64,000 nt of DNA from Puteibacter caeruleilacunae (GTDB taxonomy: Bacteria > Bacteroidota > Bacteroidia > Bacteroidales > Prolixibacteraceae). Numbering within the stretch: the first letter of the stretch is position 1; each line of letters opens with the position of its first letter. The notes beneath the pieces were generated by a model. The model was not told the origin of the DNA and searched no databases. It was given only the letters and a program-made list of their open reading frames with translations. Below are positions 8,508 to 18,300 of this stretch, in pieces. A program made the translations under genes and the position numbers. The DNA lies in the NCBI GenBank assembly GCA_005217565.1, contig SJCO01000004.1:434001-498000 (forward strand), given 5' to 3'.

Positions 8508-10118
8508 ATGAGTTTCCAGGAGATTACAAAAGAAGAACTTCAAATAAAATTAGCTGAACTTCAGGATCAGTATGATTCGTTAAAGCAGAAAAATGAAGAC
8601 AAAACAGATTTCTATAAGTCAGTTTTAGCTACATCTCCAACAGGTTTTATCGAGATTAGTCTTCAAGGAGATATACTCTCTTCTAATGCAGCATTTGCTG
8701 AATTGATTGGCTATACGCAAGAGGAATTATCATCGATGAAAATCTCTGATATAGAAGCCCAGGAAACACAAGACGAAATTCAACAACACATTGATCTATT
8801 GCTAGCAACTAAGCATGCTCGGTTTGAGACGAAGCATCGTAGAAAGGATGGAACCATCATAGATGTAGAAGTAAAAACACAATATTTACCCGACTACAAA
8901 AAATTCATAAGCTTCATCTCTAATATTACTAATGAGATAAACGCTAAGGAAGAGATAATTAAAGCCAAGCAAGAAGCTGAAATTAAAGAATTAAAATACC
9001 GTAAACTCACGGAAAATATTCCTGGAATGGTATACAAAGGGCGGAGAGACTGGACATATGATATTATTTCTAATAGCGAGGTCATATGTGGGTATACAGC
9101 TCAAGAGTTTCTCGACGGTAAAATATCGTGGATTGATTTAATCCTTCCTGATGATATAGAATATGTGTTATCACATGCCCAACGCTTCTTTAAAGCTCCT
9201 TTAAGCGAAGTTCATGAATACAGAATACGTACTAAGGACAACTCTATTCGTTACATAGCTGATCACCTTAGCTCTGTTTTTAATGAAGAAGGGAAATTAG
9301 AATCAATCGAGGGTATTGTTTTTGATATCACAGAACGGAAGCGCGATGAGCAGCTATTACAAGAAAGAAACGAAGAATTAAGAGCAGCAAAAGAGAAGGC
9401 AGAAGAAAGCGACCGACTAAAATCGGCCTTTCTAGCTAATATGAGTCATGATATCCGCACACCTTTAAACTCGATCGTAGGATTTTCACAGTTAATTGCA
9501 GAAGAAAATAGTTCAGCTCAATTAAAAAATTATGCTGATATTATACAAAGTCAGAATAGTCTTTTACTGAAGCTTGTAGATGATATTATGGACCTCGCCA
9601 AAATAGAGGCAGGAGTTATAAAAATTCAGCAATCAAAATTCAATATACATCTATCTTTAAATAAACTAGAATCTATCTTTAAAGAACAGTGTAAAAAGCA
9701 GAACATTCAGCTCTGTTTAAGCAAGCCTCAAGATGATCTTTTCCTTTATTCTGATGAACAACGCATCGAGCAAGTGTTTTTTAATCTAATAACTAATGCT
9801 TTAAAATTCACAAAAGAAGGGGAAATCTGTTTTGGGTATGAACTAAATGGTGATGACAAGCTTAGGTGCTTTGTAAAAGATACAGGTATTGGAATTCCTA
9901 AAGATAAACAACAAAAGATATTCGATAGATTTACTAAACTTGACGAATTTATGCAGGGAACAGGATTGGGGTTATCTATTGTTAAGAATATCGTTGAGCT
10001 TTTAGGTGGGAAGATTTGGTTTATTTCAACACCAGAAAAAGGAACTACTTTTTTCTTTGAATTGCCATTACATCAAAGTGAAGAAAAAGATTCAGTAGAA
10101 GAATTTTTCCAAATATAG
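8508..10118 (+). CDS. Soluble PAS-PAS sensor histidine kinase
   Basis: 536 residues without membrane helices. In order: a short coiled coil (1-35); PAS domain 1 (about 38-150; SPTGFIEISLQGDILSSNAA, GYTQEELSS); PAS/PAC domain 2 (about 170-278; ENIPGMVYKG, YRIRTKDNSIRYI, GIVFDITERK); a HisKA dimerisation domain with the phospho-acceptor His at about 314 (NMSHDIRTPLN, with Asp after the His instead of the commoner Glu); and a HATPase domain with an N-box (NLITNALKFTKEG), G1 (DTGIGIPK) and G2 (GTGLGLSIV). No receiver domain is attached and no response regulator gene lies in the window, so its phospho-partner is elsewhere. It is convergent with the AraC-type regulator gene, 15 bp apart. Confidence 0.92.
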   Translation: MSFQEITKEELQIKLAELQDQYDSLKQKNEDKTDFYKSVLATSPTGFIEISLQGDILSSNAAFAELIGYTQEELSSMKISDIEAQETQDEIQQHIDLLLATKHARFETKHRRKDGTIIDVEVKTQYLPDYKKFISFISNITNEINAKEEIIKAKQEAEIKELKYRKLTENIPGMVYKGRRDWTYDIISNSEVICGYTAQEFLDGKISWIDLILPDDIEYVLSHAQRFFKAPLSEVHEYRIRTKDNSIRYIADHLSSVFNEEGKLESIEGIVFDITERKRDEQLLQERNEELRAAKEKAEESDRLKSAFLANMSHDIRTPLNSIVGFSQLIAEENSSAQLKNYADIIQSQNSLLLKLVDDIMDLAKIEAGVIKIQQSKFNIHLSLNKLESIFKEQCKKQNIQLCLSKPQDDLFLYSDEQRIEQVFFNLITNALKFTKEGEICFGYELNGDDKLRCFVKDTGIGIPKDKQQKIFDRFTKLDEFMQGTGLGLSIVKNIVELLGGKIWFISTPEKGTTFFFELPLHQSEEKDSVEEFFQI

Positions 10119-10133
10119 ATTCTCTAATAAGAT

Positions 10134-12926
10134 CTACTTTTCATCATTTTCCTTTCGAAATTGAAGGGGTGTAATGCCTGTAAACTTTTTGAAAGAGCGA
10201 TAAAATGCTGATCGAGAATTAAAACCACACTGATAACCAATTTGCTCAGCATTCATCTCCATATCTTCAAGCAAGAGTCGTTTGGCCTCTTCAATTCTAT
10301 ATTGATTAGTAAAATCCTGGAATCGGATACCGATATGCATATTTAAGAGCTCGGTAGCCACAGATTCTTTGATATCCATATTCTCGGCCAATTGCTTCAA
10401 GCTAAATTCCTGATCGAGATATGGCTGATTCTCCTTCATAAAGTTCAAGAGTTGCACTTTTAAAGTCTCGGATGACTTAACATCGAGATAAGCATATCGT
10501 TCCTTATTATTGTCCTCTTCAACAATGTCGTCCTTATTCGATTGCTGTTTCTGCTTAACCCAATACACAATAGCGCCAGCCACTATTGTAATAACTATCA
10601 AGATCCAAATCCAACTATTATTGCTGATGGTAAAGGATAATAAATCCTGCACAGGAGCAATATAACCATTGCCATTTTTTACTCTAACCTGCAGTTGATA
10701 ATCTCCTGAGGATAGTCCTTGCAAGATAATTGACTCATCATCAGTTATTGTATGCCAAATCTCATCAGCCCCCTTCAATCGCCATTCAACTGTAGAATGA
10801 TAAAGCATATTCAAATCAATCAAAGACACATTAACATGCCATACATCCTTCTTCCCTCCTTCGAGCTCAGCATAATCAGTCTGAACAATACCATTTTTCT
10901 CCACAGCATCAACCACCGCATGTACCTCATACTGCTTGATTACTGCCGAATCAGGATGCAAGGCAAACACTCCACTATGTTTTGATCCAAAAAGCAAACG
11001 GCCATCCTGAAGTTGCAGCATTGCCTTATATCTAAATTCTGATCCCTTCAACTCTTCCTTTAAATCGAAATTATGAATTACTCCTTCCGATGAAGCAAAC
11101 CGGGAAATTCCATTATTGGTAGCCATCCAAATATCTTTTCCAGACGGAATCATACACCAAATATTGGGATCTCTCAATTTCGATATATTTTGGGCGACAT
11201 GAAAACAAGAATCAGGATAAACACAGGTTAATCCTTGATGCCCACCAGTCCATATTTTCCCTTCCGAATCCTGAACAATACCATAAACATAGCCACCAGG
11301 CAAATACACATCATCCTGAGGATTTGAAGTATAAATCTTTTCTAATTTTAATGATTTAGAAAAACGTAACACGCCATAGCCATGGGAAGATACCCACAAT
11401 CGTCCTAATCTATCAGTATAAAATCCATTGTAACTATCGTGAGTAGCTGCAGTTAAACTATCGCTTCCTAAAACCAATGATAACGGATCATCTTTTTTAT
11501 CACATCGATATAGATAAGCTCCACCATTATAAGTTCCTATCAATATTGAATCGTTGTTCAATCTTAGTATTTCAGGGATCTTATCCAGTTTCTTCTTTTT
11601 GTCGAAAAAGTGGTCTTCTATTTTCAACCTGTTTCCACTGTGCGTCGCCAGGAACAATCCATTATGCCAAGTCGCAATTAAGAAAGTATCAGTATTGACT
11701 TCCAATAAATCAAACACATTATAGCCAGGCATAAAGCGATTGGCATAATTTCCGACAACCTCCAGCTCTTGATTGAATCGAACTATACCATCATCGGTAC
11801 CGGCCCATATCTCTCCATTCTTGCACTCTGTAATACAATCAATCTTATTATTCTCTTGAGCATACCCTAGATCCTTTGGTTTTACATGAGTGAAAAAATC
11901 ACGATAACACTGTATCTGGATTAATCCTGGCCCCTTGGTTCCAATCCATATTTGTCCCATGCGATCTTCAATCATACAGGTAACCTGATTACGTTGGTAC
12001 AGATAATACCGTTTATCTGAGAAAGATTCAATAAGCTCAGGTTGCTGTGACCAATCATCGGCATAACCATAACCAAAGCCGCCAAACCAATGATAACCAC
12101 GACTATCCCTAAGAATAGAATATATTAGGTTATTTGAAGATCGCGGAGCCCCTACCCGATAATACAATTCGGTACCTAAGTCTACATCATAAAGCTGACC
12201 TCCAAAGGTTGTCACTGTAAATATTCTTCCAGTGTTATGTTGTATTTCCTTGATCCAGTTATTCTGGTTTGAAGCATCTTTATTCTTAAACTGCCGTAGT
12301 ATTTTCTCTTTCGGTATAAATTCCCAGAAACCATCGCCTTGGGTTCCTATAAACAATCTGCCATTATAGGACAGAAGACACTCAACACCTACAGTTTTAC
12401 CAAGGCGTTTATTCAAGTCAATCTTTTCCCACTTGCCAGTCTTCAGGTCAAGATAATCAACAATATTCCGCTCATTTGCAATCCAAACGATGCGCCCGTT
12501 ACTTGCTACAGCCGAAATATAATTACTACTAATTGGAGAATTATCTGCTGTAAAATGATCGAACTTATTATCGTGATATTTGTAACGATTTACCCCACCA
12601 CCTTTAGTAGCAATCCAAATGTCGCCTTTATGGTCTTCAGCTATTCGTCGTATGAAATTAGAGTTTATTGAACTGGTATCTCCAGCAACCGGGAAGAAAT
12701 GAGCAAATTCCTTACCATCAAATCGATTCAAGCCATTCTCTGTAGCAATCCAAAGATAACCACGACTATCTTCCAGGATATCGTAAATATTGTTATTGGA
12801 AATTCCTTCTGAAATTGAGTACTTCTGAACAGTATATTTTAACCGATCTTGCTTTCCGAAACATACCCCCACTGATACAATAATCAATACGAGTAGTGCC
12901 AAAGATCTTTTAAAATATAACTGCAT
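10134..12926 (-). CDS. Transmembrane one-component regulator: periplasmic two-component propeller plus AraC DNA-binding domain
   Basis: 930 residues. A signal/anchor helix (residues 7-23) is followed by about 14 Reg_prop propeller repeats (DSRGYLWIATENGLNRFDG, DHKGDIWIATKGGGVNRY, DRMGQIWIGTKGPGLI). A Y_Y_Y sandwich follows (VEWRLKGADEIWHTI, SSGDYQLQVRVKNGNGY), then a membrane helix (WIWILIVITIVAGAIVYWV). The C-terminal AraC/XylS domain has LLEDMEMNAEQIGYQCGFNS and AFYRSFKKFTGITPLQFRK. Classic hybrid two-component systems have HisKA, HATPase and receiver domains between the membrane helix and the AraC domain. Here only a charged linker of about 30 residues is present, so sensing should couple directly to DNA binding. 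It probably senses a released oligosaccharide and controls the adjacent GH116 or SusC/D genes. Confidence 0.9.
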   Translation of the reverse strand: MQLYFKRSLALLVLIIVSVGVCFGKQDRLKYTVQKYSISEGISNNNIYDILEDSRGYLWIATENGLNRFDGKEFAHFFPVAGDTSSINSNFIRRIAEDHKGDIWIATKGGGVNRYKYHDNKFDHFTADNSPISSNYISAVASNGRIVWIANERNIVDYLDLKTGKWEKIDLNKRLGKTVGVECLLSYNGRLFIGTQGDGFWEFIPKEKILRQFKNKDASNQNNWIKEIQHNTGRIFTVTTFGGQLYDVDLGTELYYRVGAPRSSNNLIYSILRDSRGYHWFGGFGYGYADDWSQQPELIESFSDKRYYLYQRNQVTCMIEDRMGQIWIGTKGPGLIQIQCYRDFFTHVKPKDLGYAQENNKIDCITECKNGEIWAGTDDGIVRFNQELEVVGNYANRFMPGYNVFDLLEVNTDTFLIATWHNGLFLATHSGNRLKIEDHFFDKKKKLDKIPEILRLNNDSILIGTYNGGAYLYRCDKKDDPLSLVLGSDSLTAATHDSYNGFYTDRLGRLWVSSHGYGVLRFSKSLKLEKIYTSNPQDDVYLPGGYVYGIVQDSEGKIWTGGHQGLTCVYPDSCFHVAQNISKLRDPNIWCMIPSGKDIWMATNNGISRFASSEGVIHNFDLKEELKGSEFRYKAMLQLQDGRLLFGSKHSGVFALHPDSAVIKQYEVHAVVDAVEKNGIVQTDYAELEGGKKDVWHVNVSLIDLNMLYHSTVEWRLKGADEIWHTITDDESIILQGLSSGDYQLQVRVKNGNGYIAPVQDLLSFTISNNSWIWILIVITIVAGAIVYWVKQKQQSNKDDIVEEDNNKERYAYLDVKSSETLKVQLLNFMKENQPYLDQEFSLKQLAENMDIKESVATELLNMHIGIRFQDFTNQYRIEEAKRLLLEDMEMNAEQIGYQCGFNSRSAFYRSFKKFTGITPLQFRKENDEK

Positions 12927-13078
12927 AGTTGTTCTTTAATTTTACCGGTTCACCCGCAAAGATAGGAATTTGCATTCTAATCAAAAATGATTAAACTTGA
13001 GCCCTCTTTTACTAGAAAACCAGAATAAGTAATTATTAACAATAAAACTATTGAAATAACTAACTTGTCATAACCAAC

Positions 13079-13633
13079 ATGCAAGACTTCGACAAAATAT
13101 TCAACACCTACTATCATGGCTTACTAGTTTATGGTTTAAAGTTCATTGATCATGAACAGGATGTTGAAGATATTATTCAAGAAGTCTTTAAAGCACTTTG
13201 GGAGAGCAAAAAATATAACCTTCAAGAACAACACTTAAAATCATATCTATTTAATGCTGTTCGCAATGGATGTTTAAACTTTATTAAACATGAAAACATT
13301 AAATTTAAACATCGAGAGCAGAACATTAGATTATTGAAAGATTTAGAGTTGTCATTTTATGCCAGTGGCGAAAAGTCATTAATCGAAAAAGAAGATCTCG
13401 ACAAAATATATGCTTCAATAAATTCATTATCAACCGACTATCAGCAAGTTATTATCATGAGTCGTTTTGATGGCTTAATGAATAAACAAATTGCAGAGAA
13501 GCTTGATATACCTGTTCGAACTGTGGAGACACGCCTCTATCGGGCACTCTCAAAATTACGCCAAATACTTACTGAGAAGCAAGTTCTTATTCTTTTGAAT
13601 CTTATCGATAAAAAAGGAAATTTACCATTCTAG
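13079..13633 (+). CDS. ECF RNA polymerase sigma factor
   Basis: 184 residues. Region 2 is DVEDIIQEVFKALWESKKY and LKSYLFNAVRNGCLNFIKH; region 4 is STDYQQVIIMSRFDGLMNKQ followed by the recognition helix IAEKLDIPVRTVETRLYRAL. It starts with ATG 13079. It lies 598 bp upstream of fecR (14232), unusually far for such a pair, with SusC and SusD next. It is closest in type to the sigma factor at 33269 (shared RFDGL in region 4). It is divergent from the propeller/AraC regulator. Role inferred: activation of the fecR-susC-susD genes when FecR releases it. Confidence 0.93.
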   Translation: MQDFDKIFNTYYHGLLVYGLKFIDHEQDVEDIIQEVFKALWESKKYNLQEQHLKSYLFNAVRNGCLNFIKHENIKFKHREQNIRLLKDLELSFYASGEKSLIEKEDLDKIYASINSLSTDYQQVIIMSRFDGLMNKQIAEKLDIPVRTVETRLYRALSKLRQILTEKQVLILLNLIDKKGNLPF

Positions 13634-14231
13634 CATCATTAAATATCTTGCTTTTTGCTACCTTTACAATCATGGCAATCAGCCTTCTTTCTTTTTTTAA
13701 AATTTCAAAATCACATTAATAAAACAACGAAGTTTAGCTCAACTCTACTCCTACTCTTATATCCTTATACAGTATGGTATTGTTGAAATTAACTGTATTA
13801 ACCTCCACTGGACAGACTCTTCATTGCTGCTCTTAGGAAAAACACAGTATCTTTTGATTTAGCATTTATTAAAACGTAGGGCTTTAACGCAGGAATAAAG
13901 CAAATAGGGCAAAATAAAATTTGAAATCTTCTCCGATTTCTCTTCTGGATAAAACTATAAAATTGCTCGAATTGGCCTTACCCCCTCCTTGCCTCTTCCT
14001 CATACCAACATGCGAAATGCCCTAGGAAACCTTAGGAAATTCTAGGGGATCTGTAGAGATTTGTAGGAATCTTGCCTCTAAGGTGTATGCATGTTGACCA
14101 AAGCTGGAAGTTATAATAGTCTACTCTTATTGTTTTACATACTTGAACCAGTCTATTTTCTTTCAAAAAATTTTTTCAAAAAAAAATAACTTTTGTTGAC
14201 GTAGTTTCGGTGAGTTAGTTGTAATGGTAGT
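13634..14231. other. 600-bp gap between sigma and fecR genes with helically phased repeats
   Basis: No convincing gene is seen. At 14023-14070 there are five copies of a TAGGAAA-like heptamer, starting at 14023, 14033, 14043, 14054 and 14064 (TAGGAAA, TAGGAAA, TAGGGGA, TAGAGAT, TAGGAAT), spaced 10, 10, 11 and 10 bp. They are flanked by the direct repeat CTTGCCTCT (13988-13996 and 14071-14079) and the inverted pair CAACATGC (14006-14013) and GCATGTTG (14089-14096). The rest (13634-13980) is AT-rich with nothing recognised. Confidence 0.6.
14202..14209 (+). promoter_or_regulatory. Candidate sigma-dependent promoter box of fecR (TAGTTTCG)
   Basis: TAGTTTCG begins exactly 30 nt before the fecR ATG. 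The same octamer is found exactly 30 nt before the fecR ATG at 33908, and both fecR genes are downstream of the same subtype of ECF sigma factor. No TTG is present 20 bp upstream, so it does not look like a housekeeping promoter. Function is inferred. Confidence 0.4.
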
Positions 14232-15239
14232 ATGAAATCGGAAAAAATACATCATCCAACACCTGAACAGGAACAGTTAATTGCACGCTATTTGAATGGT
14301 CAATGTAGCGAAGCAGAAGAGAAACTGTTCAAGGATTGGATCCAAGAGTCAGAGTTACACCAGAAGGCATTTTTTAAAATCAAAGATGTTTGGGATGCAA
14401 CAATACAAACTGAAAACAGAACAGATAAAGCATTGCTCAGATTTTACAAGCAAAAAACAATAACTGATGCTAAAAAGATCCGACAAATGCAGGTCTGGAA
14501 ATGGATAACCAGTGCTGCAGCGATCATTATATTGGGACTTATTACAACAATTTTAATCCCAAAACAACAACCTACATATCAGCAGATCACTCAATCGGTT
14601 CCTTTAGGTTCAAGATCAACGGTAACGCTTGCCGATGGAAGCAAAGTTGTACTCAATTCTGGATCAACAATATCATATCCAGCAGTTTTTAATCCACTCC
14701 AACGAGAAGTTAATCTTTCAGGAGAAGCATTTTTTCAAGTACAAGCTGATAAATCATATCCTTTTGTTGTGAAAACAAAGGATTATGATGTTGAAGTGAC
14801 CGGGACCTCCTTCAATGTATGTGCCTATAACGATAATGACTTTTCATCGGTCGTTCTTAGCGAAGGTAAAGTACATATAGCATTTCCAAAGGGAAACAAC
14901 AAGTACGAATTAAATCCTGGAGAGAAATTTAATATCGATTTACAGTCCAATAAAGCAGCGATAAAAAAAATAGATCCAAAATCGGAAATCGCCTGGAAAG
15001 ATGGAATATTCAGGTTTAAAGAGATTAAGTTTCCTCAACTCATAAAACGTTTAGAACGATGGTATGATGTAAAACTAAACTACAGTGCGCCTGAATTAGA
15101 GACACTCTTATATTCAGGATTGTTTAAGAATCAGGAAACAATCTGGCAGGTATTAGACGGTTTAAAACTAACCAGTCCGATTGATTATCAACGCGTAAAC
15201 TTTAGAGAATTTAATATCATTTACAAGCCAATGAAATAA
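14232..15239 (+). CDS. FecR family anti-sigma factor
   Basis: 335 residues. The cytoplasmic N-terminus (EQEQLIARYLNGQCSEAEEK, about 1-85) should bind the ECF sigma factor. One membrane helix follows (about 88-108, WITSAAAIIILGLITTILI). The periplasmic FecR domain (VTLADGSKVVLNSGSTISYP, LSGEAFFQVQ, YDVEVTGTSFNV) and a DUF4974 domain (FRFKEIKFPQLIKRLERWY) complete it, matching full-length family members. The next gene is a SusC with an STN domain, the expected signalling partner. A hairpin sits between the two. Assignment firm; pairing inferred from order. Confidence 0.94.
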   Translation: MKSEKIHHPTPEQEQLIARYLNGQCSEAEEKLFKDWIQESELHQKAFFKIKDVWDATIQTENRTDKALLRFYKQKTITDAKKIRQMQVWKWITSAAAIIILGLITTILIPKQQPTYQQITQSVPLGSRSTVTLADGSKVVLNSGSTISYPAVFNPLQREVNLSGEAFFQVQADKSYPFVVKTKDYDVEVTGTSFNVCAYNDNDFSSVVLSEGKVHIAFPKGNNKYELNPGEKFNIDLQSNKAAIKKIDPKSEIAWKDGIFRFKEIKFPQLIKRLERWYDVKLNYSAPELETLLYSGLFKNQETIWQVLDGLKLTSPIDYQRVNFREFNIIYKPMK

Positions 15240-15246
15240 AAAGAAA

Positions 15247-15274
15247 GGTGACATGTCGGCCAGGACATATCACC
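15247..15274 (+). other. Hairpin between fecR and susC
   Basis: GGTGACATGTC (15247-15257) pairs with GACATATCACC (15264-15274) with one mismatch, loop of 6. No U-tract follows, so it is probably not a terminator. A hairpin at the same place, with unrelated sequence, is seen in the other fecR-susC operon (53322-53349). Confidence 0.5.
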
Positions 15275-15320
15275 CGGATAACTCAATAATTATTAATCAT
15301 TGAATCAGCATTTCAAAATT

Positions 15321-18300
15321 ATGAAAAAAAAACGAATCAGAGGGAGCAGTCTGCATTTTCTAGACCTTCCTAAAATTTATCGAATCATGAAACTAACAGC
15401 GTTTTTAGTCCTTATAACCTTATTGCAAGTTTCGGCTTCGAGCTATTCTCAGACAGCCAAACTCAATATTGTTGGGCGTAATCTAACACTTGAAGAGGTG
15501 TTTGATAAGATTGAGAATCAATCAGAATTCTCGTTCATGTATAACTTAAAGCAGATTGACTTAGGAAAAAAGGTGAATGTTGATCTAAAGAATAAAAACC
15601 TAGAACAGGTTTTAAAAGATATTCTTGATGGCACTAACATTACCTACACCATCAATAATCGTTTGGTGGTAATTCATAAGAACGGGAATAAGACCAATAA
15701 GTTCCTGGCTAATCAGAGCAAAAAGATTACAGGAACAGTTGTTGATGAAGATGGACAGACACTACCAGGAGTAGCGGTAATGATTAAAGGAACAACAACT
15801 GGTGTGGTTACTAATGTTGATGGTAAATATTCTCTTGAAAATGTTACCCCTGAAGCTACACTTTCCTTTACATTCGTAGGGATGCTATCGCAAGACATTG
15901 TGGTTGGAGAGCAAACCACTATCAATGTAACAATGCGTGCAGATGCTATCGGTATTGAAGAGGTCGTTGCCATTGGTTATGGAACCATGAAAAAAGGAAA
16001 CCTTACAACAGCGGTAACATCCATTGATCAGAGCACGTTGAAAAGCAAATCGGAACCGACAATTACACAGGCATTACAAGGAGAGATAGCTGGTCTTCTT
16101 ATTGTTGGAAAAGGAAAGCCTGGAGAATCGCCAAGCATGCAACTTCGTGGACCAACATCGTTAAATAGCTCTGGTTCTCCATTGGTGTTAATTGATGGTG
16201 TTCCTGGTGACTTCAACTTTTTGAATCCTAATGATATTGAGAGCTATACCCTTTTGAAAGATGCAGCATCGGCAGCAATTTACGGATCGCGTGCAGCAAA
16301 TGGAGTACTATTGATCACAACAAAGAGAGGAACAACAGGTAAACCAAAATTTAACTACGACGGCTATGTTGGATTCTTATCGCCAACAGAAACTCCTGAA
16401 ACAGTTGATTCATATACTTGGGCTACCCTAAGAAACGAATCGCAGGTTAATGCTAACGAGCAAATAACTTATACCGATGAGGAGCTTCAGAAATTTAAGA
16501 ATGGCAGCGAGCCAAATAAATATCCTAACACCGACTGGCTGGGATTATTGCTGGAAAACTCGAAAGTAACACGCCATTCTATTTCTGCAAACGGAGGTAC
16601 TGATGATGTAAAATACATGGTTAGCGGAAGTTATGATTACCAAACAGGGGTAATCAGTAATGTAGATCAAAAGGTATTCAATGTGCGAACTGCAATTGAT
16701 ATCAAACTTAGCAAGAAGCTGAACATGAGCTTCGATATGCGCTATAACCTAAGAGAAAACGACGAAGCTGGAGGTAATATTGAAGGATTCGTTGGAAACT
16801 TATACAAGATGAATCCTACCATGTTGGCTTACTATACCGATGGAACTTACGGCTATAATGCGTGGGCAATTCCTAATGCCATAGGTGCATTTGAACAAGC
16901 AGGTATCCACGAGCAAAATAATCATGATGCCAATGGTATATTTAAAGTTGACTATAAGATTCTTCCAGGCTTAACATTTAACGGTATCGCTAACGTAAAC
17001 TATAAAAACAAGGAACGTACTGCGCAAGGAAAGAAATGGTCGCTGACCGACTACTTCACCAAAGAAACCGTTGAGTTTGGCACCAATACCCTTAAGGAGT
17101 GGCGCAAACATGAGTCGTACTATAACCTACAGGCATTATTGAATTACGAAAAGAGTTTTGGCAAGCACAACATCAAAGCCCTATTGGGTTACCAACAGGA
17201 GAATTACAGAGGTGAATGGTTGGATGCATACCGAACTAATTTCCCTACAGATGTACTAACAGTACTTAATGCAGGGCCTTCTGAAAACTGGTCGAATGGA
17301 GGAAGTGCAGAGCACTGGGCAATTGCATCAGGCCTTGGACGTATCAACTATGATTTCGACAACAAGTATATGGTTACATTTAGTGTACGTACCGATGGAT
17401 CTTCACGTTTCTCGGAAGGTAACCAATGGTCGACATTCCCTTCGATTGCAGCAGCATGGAGAGTAACAGGAGAGAACTTTGCACAGGGAATAACTTCGAA
17501 AGTTGATGATTTAAAGTTACGTGTATCATTAGGAGAAACAGGATCTTCATCTGGACTAGGTTTATATCCTAGTTACACAACTATCGGTATGGGAGGAATT
17601 GTTCTTGATAACCAGTGGAGCCAGACTGCCTATTTGAAAGCCATAGGAAATGAAGATTTAAAGTGGGAGAGAACCCGTATGCTTGATATTGGTATGGATG
17701 CCATAGCACTTGATGGACATTTAAACTTTACCTTCGATTGGTATCGTAAATTCACCAAGGACATTTTAATTAAGCTTCCTGTTCCTTATGAATATGGATT
17801 TGGCGATACCAAAGTAAATATTGGAGAGGTAGAGAATAAAGGATGGGAAGTTCAGGCTGCTTACAATGATAAAATTGGTGATTGGTCGTACGGTGTATCA
17901 GTAAATCTATCAAACAATAAGAATAAGGTTTTAGATCTTGCAGAAACCGGTCCATGGAAAGGCAGTAGAACTATCACTCAGGTGGGACTTCCATTAAATA
18001 GCTTCTATCTATATAAATCAGATGGTTATTTCCAATCGCAGCAAGAAGTGACAGATCATGCCAAACAACATAATGAGAACGCAGCCGGAGACATTAGATA
18101 TGTTGATCAGATTACTGTAGATACCAATGATGATGGTATACCAGATGAAGCAGATGGAAAAATCAATGGAGATGACCGTGTAGCCATGGGTAACTCTAAT
18201 CCTCACTATCTATATGGAATCAAACTTACCGGAGGTTGGAAAAACTTTGATGCATCGATATTCTTCCAGGGCGTAGGCAAACACGAGATTTTTGTGTCGG

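Noticed and set aside
13988-14096. Possible CRISPR-like array
   Set aside because: The repeats are only 7 bp at 10-11 bp spacing with no spacers, so this is a phased motif array.
15300-15320. TTG start for the SusC gene at 15300
   Set aside because: The ATG at 15321 starts the typical long basic leader, and the extra seven codons add nothing recognisable.
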